DNA from: an uncultured Bacilli bacterium
GTDB taxonomy: Bacteria; Bacillota_I; Bacilli_A; RF39; UBA660
NCBI GenBank assembly: GCA_949425635.1
Contig: CASPWD010000003.1
Coordinates: 124,001 to 188,000, forward strand
Direction of reading: 5' to 3'
Length of the DNA: 64,000 nucleotides
A program made the translations under genes and the position numbers. Positions 30,681 through 39,588 of the stretch are shown here, piece after piece (within the stretch, counting starts at the first letter, position 1; each line of letters begins with the position of its first letter). The notes below the pieces were generated by a model, which was not told where the DNA came from, made no database searches, and worked only from the letters and a program-made list of their open reading frames with translations.

Positions 30681-30705
30681 GGGCAAATAAGCCCTTATTT
30701 ATTTT
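30675..30705 (+). terminator. intrinsic terminator
   Basis: AATAAGGGCaaataaGCCCTTATTtatttt. Confidence 0.75.
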
Positions 30706-30707
30706 GG

Positions 30708-30723
30708 TAAAATATTAATGAGG
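30708..30723 (+). promoter_or_regulatory. recurrent TAAAATATTAATGAGG element
   Basis: Exact copy. Confidence 0.6.
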
Positions 30724-30767
30724 TAATAAAATACATAGATTGTATATAAATTAAAGGAGGTAATCAA

Positions 30768-33323
30768 ATGGCAAAGAACCCAGTATCATATTATGATGGA
30801 GAAAATATAACTTGTTTTCCATCATCAAATGCTAAAGATTTTGGTAAATTACATACAGAATTTAATGAAGCAAGATTTGTAACCAGAGTTGCAAAAAAGA
30901 ATTTCTGTATTAAAAATCCAAGTTTTGTATTGAGTGCTGAAAATGATATAAAAACAAATAAAACTGTATTACAAATATCAGAAGGCGAGGCATCTATTAA
31001 TGGTATGGATATTATAGCATCAGTACCAATTCAAATAGACCCTCCAGCAGAGGCAGGTAAATGGTATGTTGCTTTTAAATTAGGAAGAGATAATCTAGGA
31101 AGAGATTTTACAGTTGGAAAATATAAATTAAAAGGAAATGTACTAGGAGATTTAACAGTAGGTGTACAAAAAACATTTGAAGGAATGTATTTAACTTATT
31201 ATAATGAAAGATTAGATGAGGGAAATGAAGACCCAGATATGCTTTATTTAGGTAGTATAGAATGGGATGGTAATGATTTTACAAATATAGAGGAAGACCC
31301 TCAAAAGTATTCCAGAATAGAAGCAGAAGATGTTGGATGTTATATAAAAGACCCAAAACATGCTGATGTTTATTATATGGATTTACAAAGTTGGTTATAT
31401 AAAGTTCCAGACTGGTATTTCTCTAAAGAAGGGGATGTTTGTTATGGTGAAATCAATGTAGTTCCAGGAAGAGGAGCACATCCATCTCCATATCAAGACC
31501 CAATGCCTGGATTTATATTAAGAGCTTATGATAAGAATACTACTAAAATGGTGTTAAAAGCATCATCATTAGAAAATGCTACATTAATGAGATATGGTGA
31601 TATAAATAATGATGGTGAGATAAATGACGCTGACTTAGCATTATTGACTGATTTTGTAAATGGTGTAAAAACACCAACACCATTAGAAAAAGAACTAGCC
31701 TGTGTTAGTGGAAATAGACAAGGTGATTTAACAGAAAAAGATATAGAATTATTAAGAAATTATGTACAAGGTTCTAGACCAGATTTAGTAAAAGGCGAGA
31801 AGAAATTAGTAGGAAAAACTGGAGTTATATATGGTATAGGTGATGTAACAGAAGCAATCGAAATATATGCATCAAATTCTAAAGTAGAAATTGATATGAA
31901 CCATGCTCAAATATATTCTAATTTTCAAGATGATATATTCCATATTCATAACCCAGAAGGTATATGTATTGAATCAGGTAGTGGGGATATTAAGTTAGAA
32001 GCATATAATGATGTTTATATGAAAAGATTTGATAGTAATGCTCCAACATTAAGATTAACAGGTAATGTTTTAAGAATGACAGACCCTAATACACCAGACT
32101 TAAAACATGAGTGGGAATTGATAAAAGATGGTACAAATCAAAAGGCACATACAACAACAGGAAAAACAATACAAGAATATGACCTAAATAATAAATTCTA
32201 TAATATACTTGCAAATGATACAATTAGGATGAATGTATATCCTCAATTCTATATGCAAAATGCAAGGAATAGATGTATAGGTACATTGTATTTTGGACCT
32301 GATGATGGAAATGATGATAATTATTTTAAAAGAAATGAAATACAATTAGACAGTAATCAAGATGATAATGTAGATTTAAAACTAACAGATAGGACAATTT
32401 TCCTAAGAGATGAGAATGGTGGTAGTACAAATAGTTATATTAAAGTTGGTGGAACTAATGGTAATAATGGTGTAACAGCTTATTCTAATGGAAATATGGA
32501 ATTGAAGAATACAACAGGAATATCTGAAATTAAGTTTACAGGAAATAGTGCAGCAAATACAGCAAGAATATGGCATGAACATAATAATAACATATTACAC
32601 ATTGATACAAACCTTCATATAAAAAATAATATAACAGCAGATGGAGATGGATATTTTAATGGTGGAGATGTTTATATCAAAAATCAGGGTGGAACATCAA
32701 ACCTATATTTCACAGATGGTACTAAAACATATAAAATCTATCATTTGAATAATGAAGATAAATTACACATAAATACAAACTTAAATATGGATAACAATAA
32801 TATAGAAAATGTAAACAATATCTATGCTAATACAAGTATAAATGTAGGACCAAAAGGCTCTGACAACAAGTATCCAATAACACTAGATAAAAATGGTAAT
32901 ATAGATGCAAAAGGAGATATAACAGGAAAGAGAGTTTTTGGTGCTGTTTATAATGACTATGGTGAAATATTTAGAAAAGATAAGGATGAAATTATTGAAT
33001 ATGGGGATATAGTTTGTTTAAGAGAAGATGGATTAGTACACAAAGTAGAAACACAAGAAGATTTATTTAATCTAATTGGAATATGTTCAAATACAATAGG
33101 TATGTGTTTAGGTGGTGCAGAATTAGAAGAAGATGAAAAATGCCCAGTTGGTATAGTAGGTAAGATATGGGTTAAAACAGATGATATGGATTTAAAGCCA
33201 GGAGACCATGTAAGAGCTACAAGTAATGGAACAGTAGTAAAGAATAAAGAAAAGGCATTTGAAAAGTTTGGTATAGTAATGCAAAAATATGAAAATGGAA
33301 AAGTTTTAATATTTGTTAAATAA
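30768..33323 (+). CDS. tail fibre with internal dockerin-like domain and Peptidase_G2-like C terminus
   Basis: YGDINNDGEINDADLALLTDFVNG...RQGDLTEKDIELLRNYVQG; C terminus VFGAVYNDYGEIFRKD...GDHVRATSNGTV. Confidence 0.7.
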   Translation: MAKNPVSYYDGENITCFPSSNAKDFGKLHTEFNEARFVTRVAKKNFCIKNPSFVLSAENDIKTNKTVLQISEGEASINGMDIIASVPIQIDPPAEAGKWYVAFKLGRDNLGRDFTVGKYKLKGNVLGDLTVGVQKTFEGMYLTYYNERLDEGNEDPDMLYLGSIEWDGNDFTNIEEDPQKYSRIEAEDVGCYIKDPKHADVYYMDLQSWLYKVPDWYFSKEGDVCYGEINVVPGRGAHPSPYQDPMPGFILRAYDKNTTKMVLKASSLENATLMRYGDINNDGEINDADLALLTDFVNGVKTPTPLEKELACVSGNRQGDLTEKDIELLRNYVQGSRPDLVKGEKKLVGKTGVIYGIGDVTEAIEIYASNSKVEIDMNHAQIYSNFQDDIFHIHNPEGICIESGSGDIKLEAYNDVYMKRFDSNAPTLRLTGNVLRMTDPNTPDLKHEWELIKDGTNQKAHTTTGKTIQEYDLNNKFYNILANDTIRMNVYPQFYMQNARNRCIGTLYFGPDDGNDDNYFKRNEIQLDSNQDDNVDLKLTDRTIFLRDENGGSTNSYIKVGGTNGNNGVTAYSNGNMELKNTTGISEIKFTGNSAANTARIWHEHNNNILHIDTNLHIKNNITADGDGYFNGGDVYIKNQGGTSNLYFTDGTKTYKIYHLNNEDKLHINTNLNMDNNNIENVNNIYANTSINVGPKGSDNKYPITLDKNGNIDAKGDITGKRVFGAVYNDYGEIFRKDKDEIIEYGDIVCLREDGLVHKVETQEDLFNLIGICSNTIGMCLGGAELEEDEKCPVGIVGKIWVKTDDMDLKPGDHVRATSNGTVVKNKEKAFEKFGIVMQKYENGKVLIFVK

Positions 33324-33334
33324 GAGGTAATATT

Positions 33335-33577
33335 ATGAATAGTATAAAGAAATGGTTAAATAGAGAAGTTACTTGGGGAATACTAATTAAACTAATAATA
33401 TGTATAAATATAATTGTATTAGGATTTTGTATTGTATTAGCTAAATCATCTGACTTAAAAGATATGGAAAGACAAAAATATATTAAAAATCTTGAGTACA
33501 GAGTTGGTGTGCAATCAAAATTATTAGACTATTTTTATACCGAAATAATAAATAACAAGATAGTAGATAATAAATAA
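33335..33577 (+). CDS. small membrane protein
   Basis: Single TM helix then coiled coil. Confidence 0.6.
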   Translation: MNSIKKWLNREVTWGILIKLIICINIIVLGFCIVLAKSSDLKDMERQKYIKNLEYRVGVQSKLLDYFYTEIINNKIVDNK

Positions 33578-33586
33578 TAGATAATA

Positions 33587-33656
33587 AGTAGTGGGACAGC
33601 AGTTGACTGTTTCCAAGTAATCACCCCCTGATATAAATACTTGGATTACCACTACT
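33587..33656 (+). ncRNA. structured intergenic RNA candidate (multi-stem)
   Basis: AGTAGTGG/CCACTACT closing helix with inner ACAG/CTGT and CCAAGTA/TACTTGG stems. Confidence 0.45.
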
Positions 33657-33671
33657 TTTAGTATAGAGGTA

Positions 33672-34172
33672 ATGTATATGAGTGATAATAAATCTGTTAG
33701 AAAAAGATTAGAAAAGATTTATGGTAGGATATGTATGATAGAAGAAGCAGGAATAAGATATATACCAATAGAGAAAAGAAAAACTATTAGAGGGTATAGA
33801 AGAGAACAGGATGAGATAACATATCACCATATAAAAGAAAAACATTTAGGAGGAAAAGCAACAATAGAGAATGGAGCATTGATAAAAAGATATAATCATG
33901 ATTGGTTACATTCATTACCAGATGAACAAAAAGAAGCTGTAAATAAAGAATTAATACATTTTAAATTAAAGATGTTGAATACATCAGAAGATGGTATAAT
34001 AGAAATAGATATTGCAAATATACCATTAGAATTTAATTTAGATGATTGTATTATAATACCTGTATATGATAATCAAAAGAAACCTAAATTTAACAGGGCA
34101 AAAGTTAAAAGAGAATTTAAAAGAAAAGTAGACGAGTATTATAATGAATTAGAGGATGAGGAAGAAAGATAA
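33672..34172 (+). CDS. HNH-like protein
   Basis: EITYHHIKEKHLGGKATIENGALIKRYNHDWLH. Confidence 0.65.
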   Translation: MYMSDNKSVRKRLEKIYGRICMIEEAGIRYIPIEKRKTIRGYRREQDEITYHHIKEKHLGGKATIENGALIKRYNHDWLHSLPDEQKEAVNKELIHFKLKMLNTSEDGIIEIDIANIPLEFNLDDCIIIPVYDNQKKPKFNRAKVKREFKRKVDEYYNELEDEEER

Positions 34173-34177
34173 TCAGG

Positions 34178-34203
34178 AATTACCAGAATTGATTTCTAGG
34201 GAA
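34178..34203 (+). repeat. intergenic repeat copy 1
   Basis: aattaccagaattgatttctaggga, same as 45088-45112. Confidence 0.7.
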
Positions 34204-34246
34204 TTTAATTGTAAAAGTATATAAAGTTATATCTTGGAGGATTATA

Positions 34247-34474
34247 ATGGAAAATAATACACAGATAATTGTTAATGAAATATTATCTAAATTAAAAGAT
34301 AGTGCCACTAATATAAAATATGATACAACAATGTCAGAAGAACATAAATTAGAAAGAATGAATGTATTATTAGACGTAATGCACTATACACAAAATATAA
34401 GAGAATATAGTCAGCTAATATTAGAACATGAGAGAAAGAAAAGAAGGATAAAAGAAAGGGGAAAGAAAGTATAA
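34247..34474 (+). CDS. hypothetical protein
   Basis: ORF with ggagg RBS. Confidence 0.65.
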   Translation: MENNTQIIVNEILSKLKDSATNIKYDTTMSEEHKLERMNVLLDVMHYTQNIREYSQLILEHERKKRRIKERGKKV

Positions 34475-35046
34475 TGTTATTTAATGAAGTATTAGTCAAT
34501 AGAATAAATAAAGAAGATTTTCCTGATAATACAAATAGTATTGTAATACCTTTAGACCCAAATTCAGAGTTGGCATATAATACAATTCATTTTTTTAAAA
34601 AAGACCATAGAGATGAAGGAGATATAAGACATAATATATTGAAAGTATATCAGTTATATTTAGATACACCCTTATTTGATAGTAGTATTATATTAGATAG
34701 AATAAATATATGTATAAAAGATGCTTGGAAAAATTATAATGATATAGGAAATAATATATGGTCACCTAGTTATAAAATTGGAAGTACATTAGATATAGCA
34801 ATAGTAGAATATGAAAAGTTAAAAATGATATATAGTCAAAATGAAGTAGATGATGATTATTTAAGAAGTTACAAATTAGACTATAAGGAAACTTTAAAAG
34901 AGTATATAGGTAGTGCTATCTTTGAATTGGAATCTAAAACAGTAATAATTGAAATGAAATATACAAAGAAACCAGCAGAAAATAAATTTATAAAAGATAT
35001 AAAAAATAAATTTTATGGAGAATATAATATAGATGTTGAAAGTTAG
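34474..35046 (+). CDS. hypothetical protein
   Basis: ORF. Confidence 0.7.
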   Translation: MLFNEVLVNRINKEDFPDNTNSIVIPLDPNSELAYNTIHFFKKDHRDEGDIRHNILKVYQLYLDTPLFDSSIILDRINICIKDAWKNYNDIGNNIWSPSYKIGSTLDIAIVEYEKLKMIYSQNEVDDDYLRSYKLDYKETLKEYIGSAIFELESKTVIIEMKYTKKPAENKFIKDIKNKFYGEYNIDVES

Positions 35047-35054
35047 AATGTTGA

Positions 35055-35090
35055 TATAGATAGGTTATAAAGCCTATCTATAATTTTTTA
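35055..35090 (+). terminator. intrinsic terminator
   Basis: TATAGATAGG ... CCTATCTATAatttttt. Confidence 0.75.
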
Positions 35091-35110
35091 AATAAATTTT
35101 GAAAAAACCC

Positions 35111-35139
35111 TTGACATATTTTAAAACTTATAGTATAAT
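35111..35139 (+). promoter_or_regulatory. sigma70-type promoter, conserved-spacer family
   Basis: TTGACATATTTTAAAACTTATAGTATAAT. Confidence 0.85.
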
Positions 35140-35185
35140 CACATCATAGTAAGGAAATAATAATTTTGAAAAGGAGAGGTTCAAA

Positions 35186-35710
35186 ATGGACTATGTAAAG
35201 GAATGGAAAGAAAAAGAAGTAAAGTCAATATTAGAAGGTGCTGATGAATACAAAGATAAACTAAAACAGTTAGAAGAAGTAGAAAAACAAGCTGGTTATG
35301 ATTTAGATAAAGCAAAGATAGAATATAAAGAAAGAACAGGAGAAATTGCAGAATTGAAAAGATTAACACCAGTAGTTAAAGGATATGAGGATGAGGAATT
35401 AAATAGATTATATAAGATAAGAGAAAATGCAAAAGATGATTATTGGAAATATAGATATAGTAATGCACTATATAGAGATTACGCTTGGAGTAAAGATTTG
35501 GAAGAAAGAGCAAGAAAACTAGTAGATAAGCATTTTAATACATTACAAGCAAAAGTTGAAAAGAAAATAGGAACTATAATTAAAATAACATCTTTAGGAG
35601 GAGACGATTATAGATTTGAAGGGACAGAAGGAAATTGTAAAGTGGAAGTAATATTAGCAGGTGGATATAATATTCAAAGATTACACACAAGATGGATAAT
35701 AAAGAAATAG
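35186..35710 (+). CDS. hypothetical coiled-coil protein
   Basis: ORF with RBS. Confidence 0.7.
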   Translation: MDYVKEWKEKEVKSILEGADEYKDKLKQLEEVEKQAGYDLDKAKIEYKERTGEIAELKRLTPVVKGYEDEELNRLYKIRENAKDDYWKYRYSNALYRDYAWSKDLEERARKLVDKHFNTLQAKVEKKIGTIIKITSLGGDDYRFEGTEGNCKVEVILAGGYNIQRLHTRWIIKK

Positions 35711-35997
35711 GGAGAGGAAATACTATGTATATATTAAAAGGTTATAAGGACAATATATCAAAACAAGATACTACAAGTGCAAAAGTAGAATTATTTAATT
35801 ATGTTAGACAGTTAGAACAAAAAGGATGGATAGATGATATGATGGAGGGTGGGGTTATCTCACCTGATATTAGCACAATATTTTATTATAATAGAATGCC
35901 TTATGTAGGACAATTAGCTCAATTTAGAGCAAATGCAAGAGAACAATACAGAAAAACATGTGAAAATTTAAAGAAAGATTTTATTGAAGTTAAGTAA
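35692..35997 (+). CDS. hypothetical protein
   Basis: ORF; ATG near 35725 also possible. Confidence 0.6.
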   Translation: MDNKEIGRGNTMYILKGYKDNISKQDTTSAKVELFNYVRQLEQKGWIDDMMEGGVISPDISTIFYYNRMPYVGQLAQFRANAREQYRKTCENLKKDFIEVK

Positions 35998-36017
35998 AAA
36001 GAGGTAGGAGTATTATT

Positions 36018-36569
36018 ATGGAAAATCAAACTATATTAAACAATAAACTAATAGCTGATTTAGATGCAGTTATTAAAGAAGGAATACAAATATTAAATGA
36101 AAGAACAGGAACAAAAATAAATAGTTATAGAGTAATAGGAGATAAAATAGAATTAGTAATAGATGAAGTTAATTCAATGGATGAAAAACATACAGTATTA
36201 AAAGATAGATTAGGTATAAAAGAAGAAACAAATTCTGTAACTAATAATACAATAGATAAGTTTAAATACAGATTAGATACGATATTAAAAGATGACTTTA
36301 GAGATTATACAATTAAATTTAGAGCATTAGATAATACAGGAGATATAATATTCATACATTTAGAAGTAAATATACCGACTATACCTTATCCTGTTAAAGT
36401 TAATTTTAAACTATATGAAGATGGATTTATTGATATGGGTTATATGCTATTTGGTGCAGAAGGAATAGATGAAAAATGGACTGCAACATCAATAGATAGC
36501 CAAAGATTTATAGAAGTTTTAAAAAGTATTAAGGCTTATTATCTATCAAAGAATGAACTATCAGAATAG
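36018..36569 (+). CDS. hypothetical protein
   Basis: ORF. Confidence 0.7.
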   Translation: MENQTILNNKLIADLDAVIKEGIQILNERTGTKINSYRVIGDKIELVIDEVNSMDEKHTVLKDRLGIKEETNSVTNNTIDKFKYRLDTILKDDFRDYTIKFRALDNTGDIIFIHLEVNIPTIPYPVKVNFKLYEDGFIDMGYMLFGAEGIDEKWTATSIDSQRFIEVLKSIKAYYLSKNELSE

Positions 36570-36576
36570 GTTATTG

Positions 36577-36592
36577 TAAAATATTAATGATG
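36577..36592 (+). promoter_or_regulatory. recurrent TAAAATATTAATGATG element
   Basis: One mismatch to the 16-mer. Confidence 0.55.
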
Positions 36593-36620
36593 ATATAAAA
36601 ATATAATGAGGTGAATTATA

Positions 36621-37370
36621 ATGTTTAAAAAAGATAATAGAATAAATTTAGTAGAAGCTACAAAAAGAGCTATATTAGAAAGTGAAACACCTGAACATAT
36701 TGCAAAAGAATTTTCAGCAGGTGTAAGGAAATTAGATGATATTGTTTCTGCTTGTAAGAAAATAGATGTAAGACAAACAATGATAGAAAGAACACCAGAT
36801 GGAAGTTGGCATATAATGACAACAGATAGAAAAGACTTATGTACTATAAGAGGAGATTATTTTACAGATAGTGAAATAGAAGATTTAAGAGATGATGGAT
36901 ATATCTATGAAAGAGATTTAGAAGAAAGTAATAAATTAGAAGAAAGTAATTCAATAGAATATTTTAAACAATTTAGTGATATTATAAATAAGTATTTACC
37001 TGAAGAAGGACAGGGAGATACAATGGCTAGTCAAATAGTAACAGCAGTAAATAAGTTAATATATAGATACTTTAATGATGGAGATTACTTTGATAATGTT
37101 ATTTCATACTTTGATTCTTATGAAGACCAATCTAGCTATGCAAACTGGTTAGATAAGTATTGCCCTGAAACATCAAGAATATTATATACTATAAAGGGTA
37201 TGGGAAATAGTAAAGATTACGAAGCATTATTAAAAGCACTAGCAGATATATGTTTTGATGAACAATTATTAGAAGAATATTCAAAGAAAAGTGCAGAAGG
37301 CGACATTTATGATTGCGATGGTAAATACCAAGTAGAAGAATATTATGAAGATGATGAAGATGAATATTAG
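36621..37370 (+). CDS. hypothetical acidic protein with LEESN repeats
   Basis: RDLEESNKLEESNSIEYF. Confidence 0.7.
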   Translation: MFKKDNRINLVEATKRAILESETPEHIAKEFSAGVRKLDDIVSACKKIDVRQTMIERTPDGSWHIMTTDRKDLCTIRGDYFTDSEIEDLRDDGYIYERDLEESNKLEESNSIEYFKQFSDIINKYLPEEGQGDTMASQIVTAVNKLIYRYFNDGDYFDNVISYFDSYEDQSSYANWLDKYCPETSRILYTIKGMGNSKDYEALLKALADICFDEQLLEEYSKKSAEGDIYDCDGKYQVEEYYEDDEDEY

Positions 37371-37467
37371 GATATAATTCAAATGATGTTAATATATGAG
37401 AGGTAGGTTATACCTCTCATCTTTAGTTATTGGGGGTAAATTTTTTAAATAAATTTTGAAAAAACCC

Positions 37468-37496
37468 TTGACATATTTTAAAACTTATTATAATAT
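37468..37496 (+). promoter_or_regulatory. sigma70-type promoter, conserved-spacer family
   Basis: TTGACATATTTTAAAACTTATTATAATAT. Confidence 0.75.
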
Positions 37497-37531
37497 AATA
37501 ACATACTTAAAGAAAAGGAGGATTTGTAAGT

Positions 37532-37855
37532 ATGAAAAAAGTAAGAGGTAGGAAAGAGAATTTAGGTAAAAGGATTGATGAACTTCTATCATTAAAGAAT
37601 AAAGCAAAATATGAATCATCAAGATATACAGAAATGTATGTTGAAGATGTAGTTAAAGAAGCACAATCAACAATTACTAAACTTCAAGATAAATTAAACA
37701 TATTACAATCTAGTAATAAAGATACTAATGAAAAAGAAATAATTAGAGTTGTAGATGATATGTTTAATATATTAACCAGAGAACATCCTAGTTTAATTCA
37801 AGTTGAAAATGATTATACTTTTTGGAATGATTTGAACAAAAAGTTCAATGATTAG
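37532..37855 (+). CDS. hypothetical protein
   Basis: ORF with aggagg RBS. Confidence 0.65.
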   Translation: MKKVRGRKENLGKRIDELLSLKNKAKYESSRYTEMYVEDVVKEAQSTITKLQDKLNILQSSNKDTNEKEIIRVVDDMFNILTREHPSLIQVENDYTFWNDLNKKFND

Positions 37856-38636
37856 AAAGGAATGTATTATGAAAAAGAAAAAATCAACAAATAAATTTAA
37901 GGCAAAGAAAGGAAAACACCTGAAAAGAAGAAGCTCTGATATATTTAAAACAAAAAGAAATATACCTTATAATGTAATTTTAAAGGTATTATTTATAATA
38001 GCATTATGTATAATAATTTATAATATGATAACAACTAAAGACGATTTAAAAGAAATCAATAATAGACTAAATGATGTAATAACAGTAATAGATAAAACAC
38101 AGACAGAACAAAATACATTAACAGATAAACAAATACAGTTAGAAGAAAATATGAAAATATTAGAAACATCTAAAGCAGAAAAGAAAGCTGAGGAAGAAAG
38201 AATTGCAAAAGAGAAGGCAGAAGCTGAAGAAAAAGCAAAGCAAGAAGCAATTAAATTAGCACAAGCAAAAACACAAGTAACTTCAAGAGGTGGAACTACA
38301 TCAAGAAGTAGTTCAACAGTAACATATTCATTAAACGAATATCAATCTTATGCAAGAGATTTATGTTTAAATACTTATGGATGGACTGAAAATGATTTTC
38401 AATGTTTAGTTAAGTTATGGAATAGAGAATCAGGATGGAATCCAAATGCACATAATAAATCATCAGGAGCTCATGGTATTCCACAATCACTACCAGCATC
38501 TAAAATGGCTAGTGAGGGTGCAGATTATTATACAAATGGAAAGACACAGATAAGATGGGGATTAAAATATATCAAAGGTAGATATGGTTCACCATCTAAT
38601 GCTTGGGCTCACTCTCAACAGAAAGGATGGTATTAG
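37848..38636 (+). CDS. membrane-anchored lytic transglycosylase-like protein
   Basis: TM helix VILKVLFIIALCIIIYNMI, coiled coil, C-terminal FQCLVKLWNRESGWNPNAHNKSSGAHGIPQSLP...QIRWGLKYIKGRYGSPSNAWAH. Confidence 0.85.
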   Translation: MIRKECIMKKKKSTNKFKAKKGKHLKRRSSDIFKTKRNIPYNVILKVLFIIALCIIIYNMITTKDDLKEINNRLNDVITVIDKTQTEQNTLTDKQIQLEENMKILETSKAEKKAEEERIAKEKAEAEEKAKQEAIKLAQAKTQVTSRGGTTSRSSSTVTYSLNEYQSYARDLCLNTYGWTENDFQCLVKLWNRESGWNPNAHNKSSGAHGIPQSLPASKMASEGADYYTNGKTQIRWGLKYIKGRYGSPSNAWAHSQQKGWY

Positions 38637-38639
38637 TTT

Positions 38640-38810
38640 ATGGAAGATGAAGAGGAATATTTTTGTAATAGATGTTGTCGACCAATAACAGAATATGAAT
38701 ATTATGATAATGTAGATGGTTATTGCCCAGAGTGTTATGAGGAAGTATGTTTAGATGATGAAGATTGGACGGATAATACTTACTTGGAAGATGAGGAAGA
38801 TGAATATTAA
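38640..38810 (+). CDS. small acidic zinc-ribbon protein
   Basis: MEDEEEYFCNRCCRPITEYEYYDNVDGYCPECYEEVCLDDEDWTDNTYLEDEEDEY, 57 codons including stop. Confidence 0.6.
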   Translation: MEDEEEYFCNRCCRPITEYEYYDNVDGYCPECYEEVCLDDEDWTDNTYLEDEEDEY

Positions 38811-38813
38811 AAT

Positions 38814-38845
38814 AAAAGAGTAGTTATATACTACTCTTTTTTGTT
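38814..38845 (+). terminator. intrinsic terminator
   Basis: AAAAGAGTAG ttatata CTACTCTTTTTT. Confidence 0.75.
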
Positions 38846-38980
38846 ATAAAGATGTTATATATTATGTATGATATATTTTATTTTCTTTTCATATATCATA
38901 TTCATCTTCATTTTATGTATCACTCATAAGATACATTTGTTTTATTTTTTATTTGTCAAAGTACGAATACAGAGATTTTG

Positions 38981-39016
38981 AAAAAGAACCCACTAACTTA
39001 GGCAGGGTTCTTTTTC
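38981..39016 (+). terminator. intrinsic terminator
   Basis: AAAAAGAACCC ... GGGTTCTTTTT. Confidence 0.75.
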
Positions 39017-39047
39017 TATGGGTATCTAAAATCTAATACCAAAATAG

Positions 39048-39063
39048 TAAAATATTAATGAGG
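39048..39063 (+). promoter_or_regulatory. recurrent TAAAATATTAATGAGG element
   Basis: Exact copy upstream of the portal operon. Confidence 0.65.
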
Positions 39064-39113
39064 GTAAAGCCCTTGAATAATTTTAAAATTAGAGAGGTAG
39101 GAGGAAGATATCC

Positions 39114-39587
39114 ATGAAACAATTAACAAAACAAGACATTTTAAATAAACTTTATGAAATTGCAGAAAAAGAAAAATTAGATTTTACAAGAGAGGTTCAA
39201 AAAACTATTAGAAATGAAGTAGTACCTATGGAGGTTATAAAGATATTAAATAAGTATGATAAATCTTTTTTACCAATATATGATACATATAATGCTGTAT
39301 ATCTAAAAAGATTTAATAACCCATTATATAGGAATTTAAGAAACCCATATATAGATGTAAAGGAAGCAGCAATAGCATTAAGCTCATTAGTTACTAAAAT
39401 GCTAATAAGTATAAGTAAAATGCCAAAAGAAGATATATCAATATTTTCTACTGTAATGAACATTTCAGGAATAAATCTAGCAATAACAAATTATGCAATT
39501 TATGGAAAAGAAGATGAAATTATGGAACAACATAGACAAGTAAGAGAGTTATTGGAATTGTTATTTTTAGAAGATAAGGAGGATTAG
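39114..39587 (+). CDS. hypothetical protein adjacent to portal
   Basis: ORF with gaggtaggagg RBS. Confidence 0.7.
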   Translation: MKQLTKQDILNKLYEIAEKEKLDFTREVQKTIRNEVVPMEVIKILNKYDKSFLPIYDTYNAVYLKRFNNPLYRNLRNPYIDVKEAAIALSSLVTKMLISISKMPKEDISIFSTVMNISGINLAITNYAIYGKEDEIMEQHRQVRELLELLFLEDKED

Positions 39588-39588
39588 A

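Noticed and set aside
37396-37420. Hairpin ATGAGAGGTA/TACCTCTCAT as terminator
   Set aside because: Good stem but followed by ctttagttattgggg rather than a T run; left uncalled.
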